DNA of 6,476 nt from Nitrospirota bacterium (GTDB lineage Bacteria > Nitrospirota > Thermodesulfovibrionia > UBA6902 > BMS3Bbin08). A program made the position numbers and the translations under genes. The notes under the pieces were generated by a model. The model did no database searches. It saw nothing but the letters and a program-made list of their open reading frames with translations, and was not told the DNA's origin. The stretch is from contig JACQXH010000178.1 of NCBI GenBank assembly GCA_016208845.1, positions 1 to 6,476 on the forward strand, given 5' to 3'. Shown here one piece after another: positions 4,706 to 6,476 of the stretch; position 1 is the stretch's first letter, and every line of letters begins with the position of its first letter.

Positions 4706-6476
4706 ATTTTTTACTTCCTACCAGCATATTCCCGGGCCCCACCTTTACTGCCCGTGTCTTTGGAGGACATGCCTCATAGCAAGAACGGCATTTAATGCAA
4801 AGGTCATTGTTGATTTTATGCGGCTTTTTCTTTTCCCCTGTAATTGCATCTCTTGGACATGCCTTTGCGCATAAACCGCATCCCTTGCACAAGGCCTCAT
4901 CTATGTAGAAAGTGGATAAGTCGCGGCAGACCCCTGCTTTGCACCACTGTTCTCTTATGTGAGATTCATATTCGTCCCTGAAATATTTAACCGTTGTAAG
5001 GACGGGATTTGGGGCAGTTTGTCCGAGTCCGCAGAGAGAGGTGTTGATGATATCATGAGAAAGGTCTAAGAGTAATTCTATATCCTTCTCCTGCCCCCGG
5101 CCTTCCGAGATATCGGTAAGTTTATCGAGCATTACCCGGGTACCGATTCTGCACGGAGGGCATTTGCCGCAGGATTCATCAGCAGTGAACTCAAGGAAGA
5201 ACTTTGCGACATTGACCATGCAGTTTGATTCATCCATAACCACCATGCCGCCGGAGCCTACAATAGCGCCGGTAGCCATGATGGACTCATAATCCACAGG
5301 TGTGTCCAGCAGATGCTCGGGTATGCAGCCTCCTGATGGTCCGCCGAGCTGGACTGCCTTGAACTTCCTTCCCTTTTTAATTCCTCCGCCGATGTCATAT
5401 ATAATTGTTCTTAAAGGAATTCCCATGGGTACTTCAATAAGCCCGATATTATTTATTGCTCCGGTGAGGGCAAATACCTTTGTCCCTGTGCTTTTTTCAG
5501 TGCCCAGGCTCTTGAACCAGTCTGCTCCATGCAAGATGATCAGAGGGACGTTGGCATAAGTCTCAACGTTGTTCAGGACTGAGGGTTTGTCCCAGAGCCC
5601 CTTTACTGCCGGGAACGGCGGTCTCGGCCTTGGCATTCCGCGTTTGCCTTCGATCGAGCGCATGAGCGCGGTCTCTTCACCGCATACAAATGCGCCGGCT
5701 CCCTGATAGATCTCTATATCAAGGTCATATCCGCTGTCGAGAATGTTTTTACCGAGAAGCCCGTATTCTTTTGCCTGATTAATGGCGATCTGAAGCCTTT
5801 TGACAGCGAGAGGATATTCTGCCCTCACATATATATAACCTTTTGATGCTCCTATAGCCCTTCCGCCAATGATCATTCCCTCAAGGACAACATGAGGGTC
5901 TGCCTCCATTACGCTTCTGTCCATAAATGCTCCGGGGTCGCCCTCATCACCATTGCATAAAATAAATTTCAGATCAGACTTCACCTTTGAACAGAATTCC
6001 CATTTAAGTCCGGTGGGGAAACCGGCACCGCCTCTTCCCCTTAAGCCTGAGGATTTCATCTCAATTACAACCTGCTCGGGCGTCATCTGGAGCAGGGCCT
6101 TTGCCGCAGCCTGATATCCGTCTCTTGCGATATAGTCTTCAATTTTCTCGGGGTCTATCATTCCCTTGTTCCTGAGGGCCCTAAGGACCTGCAGGTTAAA
6201 GAATGGTATATCCTTCATCGTAGGAACTGCGGTCTTCTTCTCCAGTTCCTTGTACATGAATTTTTCAACAGGGCGTCCCTTCAGAAAATGTTCTTCAACA
6301 AGGAAAGGGATATCTTCCGGTTTAAGTTTTTGATAGAAGGTCCCTTCAGGAAGCACTGCCATTATAGGTCCGTTGGCGCAGAAGCCGTTACAGCCTGTCA
6401 TTACGATCTGGATCTCATTTTCGAGTCCCCGGTTTTTTAGTTCCGTTTTAAGCACGTCTTTTATCTTGGCAGCTCC
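4704..6476 (-). CDS. nuoF: NADH-quinone oxidoreductase subunit F (NuoF/HndC-type), 5' end outside window
   Basis: This is the NADH-oxidising flavoprotein subunit. The frame stays open to the window edge, giving 590 visible residues. A GTG at 6455-6453 is probably internal, because family sequence (GAAKIKD) continues upstream of it. Numbering from that GTG: C22-x3-C26 (TGCNGFCANGP) is the second half of a thioredoxin-like [2Fe-2S] site whose first cysteines lie off-window. GLRGRGGAGFPTGLKW (137-152) and CNGDEGDPGAFMDR (167-180) are the NADH/FMN-binding motifs, and GAGAFVCGEETAL (252-264) is also family-typical. C429, C432, C435 and C475 hold the [4Fe-4S] N3-type cluster. A C-terminal ferredoxin domain adds two [4Fe-4S] sites (C523/526/529/533 and C553/556/559/563), preceded by C505-x4-C510. 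E. coli NuoF (about 445 aa) lacks both end domains; NADP-reducing or bifurcating hydrogenase subunits such as HndC and HydB have them. nuoG follows, and a nuoE-like gene probably precedes it off-window. Confidence 0.92.
   Translation of the reverse strand, partial: GAAKIKDVLKTELKNRGLENEIQIVMTGCNGFCANGPIMAVLPEGTFYQKLKPEDIPFLVEEHFLKGRPVEKFMYKELEKKTAVPTMKDIPFFNLQVLRALRNKGMIDPEKIEDYIARDGYQAAAKALLQMTPEQVVIEMKSSGLRGRGGAGFPTGLKWEFCSKVKSDLKFILCNGDEGDPGAFMDRSVMEADPHVVLEGMIIGGRAIGASKGYIYVRAEYPLAVKRLQIAINQAKEYGLLGKNILDSGYDLDIEIYQGAGAFVCGEETALMRSIEGKRGMPRPRPPFPAVKGLWDKPSVLNNVETYANVPLIILHGADWFKSLGTEKSTGTKVFALTGAINNIGLIEVPMGIPLRTIIYDIGGGIKKGRKFKAVQLGGPSGGCIPEHLLDTPVDYESIMATGAIVGSGGMVVMDESNCMVNVAKFFLEFTADESCGKCPPCRIGTRVMLDKLTDISEGRGQEKDIELLLDLSHDIINTSLCGLGQTAPNPVLTTVKYFRDEYESHIREQWCKAGVCRDLSTFYIDEALCKGCGLCAKACPRDAITGEKKKPHKINNDLCIKCRSCYEACPPKTRAVKVGPGNMLVGSKK

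Noticed and set aside
6453..6455. GTG as the start codon of nuoF
   Set aside because: The frame remains open to the window edge with family-like sequence before it, and the first half of the [2Fe-2S] cysteine motif must lie further upstream, so the gene is truncated by the window.

Overview
The window looks like an ordinary chromosomal segment from an anaerobic or facultatively anaerobic bacterium. Base composition is moderate, with AT-rich intergenic stretches and many small palindromes between genes. The NIF3-family protein and the formate-dehydrogenase-like NuoG are of types I associate with uncultured Nitrospirota, Desulfobacterota or Omnitrophota lineages, but the phylum is only a guess. 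I see no phage, plasmid, transposase, CRISPR, tRNA or rRNA signals.

Plus strand, left part. A near-consensus sigma-70 promoter (115-143) and a strong ribosome binding site lead into rpsU (ribosomal protein S21). Its stop codon overlaps the start of yqeY (GatB/YqeY-domain protein) by one base, giving a tightly coupled pair. A 136-bp nested inverted-repeat element (836-971) follows: near-identical 24-bp outer arms enclose two smaller hairpins. It fills most of the gap to a NIF3-family metal-binding protein gene. I start that gene at the ATG at 1010, which has a Shine-Dalgarno sequence, and not at an upstream in-frame GTG.

The nif3-like gene and nuoG converge. The 150 bp between them holds three small hairpins but no canonical terminator with a U-run.

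Minus strand, right part. A nuoF-nuoG pair is transcribed right to left. NuoF runs off the right edge, so its N-terminus is missing. It is the long type: the tail of a thioredoxin-like [2Fe-2S] domain, the NADH/FMN core with its [4Fe-4S] site, then a C-terminal two-cluster ferredoxin domain. NuoG (825 aa) has the full N-terminal iron-sulfur array and a molybdopterin-oxidoreductase-like body. Where formate dehydrogenases carry the catalytic Sec/Cys-His pair it has Gly-Tyr, so it is best read as an electron-wire subunit and not a formate dehydrogenase. Together the two would take electrons from NADH through FMN into a chain of iron-sulfur clusters, as the input module of complex I or as part of a soluble, possibly ferredoxin-linked, NADH oxidoreductase. 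A 112-bp AT-rich spacer with an inverted repeat separates the two genes.

I found no clearly new multi-gene system. The most unusual items are the nested palindromic element, the degenerate formate-dehydrogenase-like site in NuoG, and the multi-cluster NuoF architecture.
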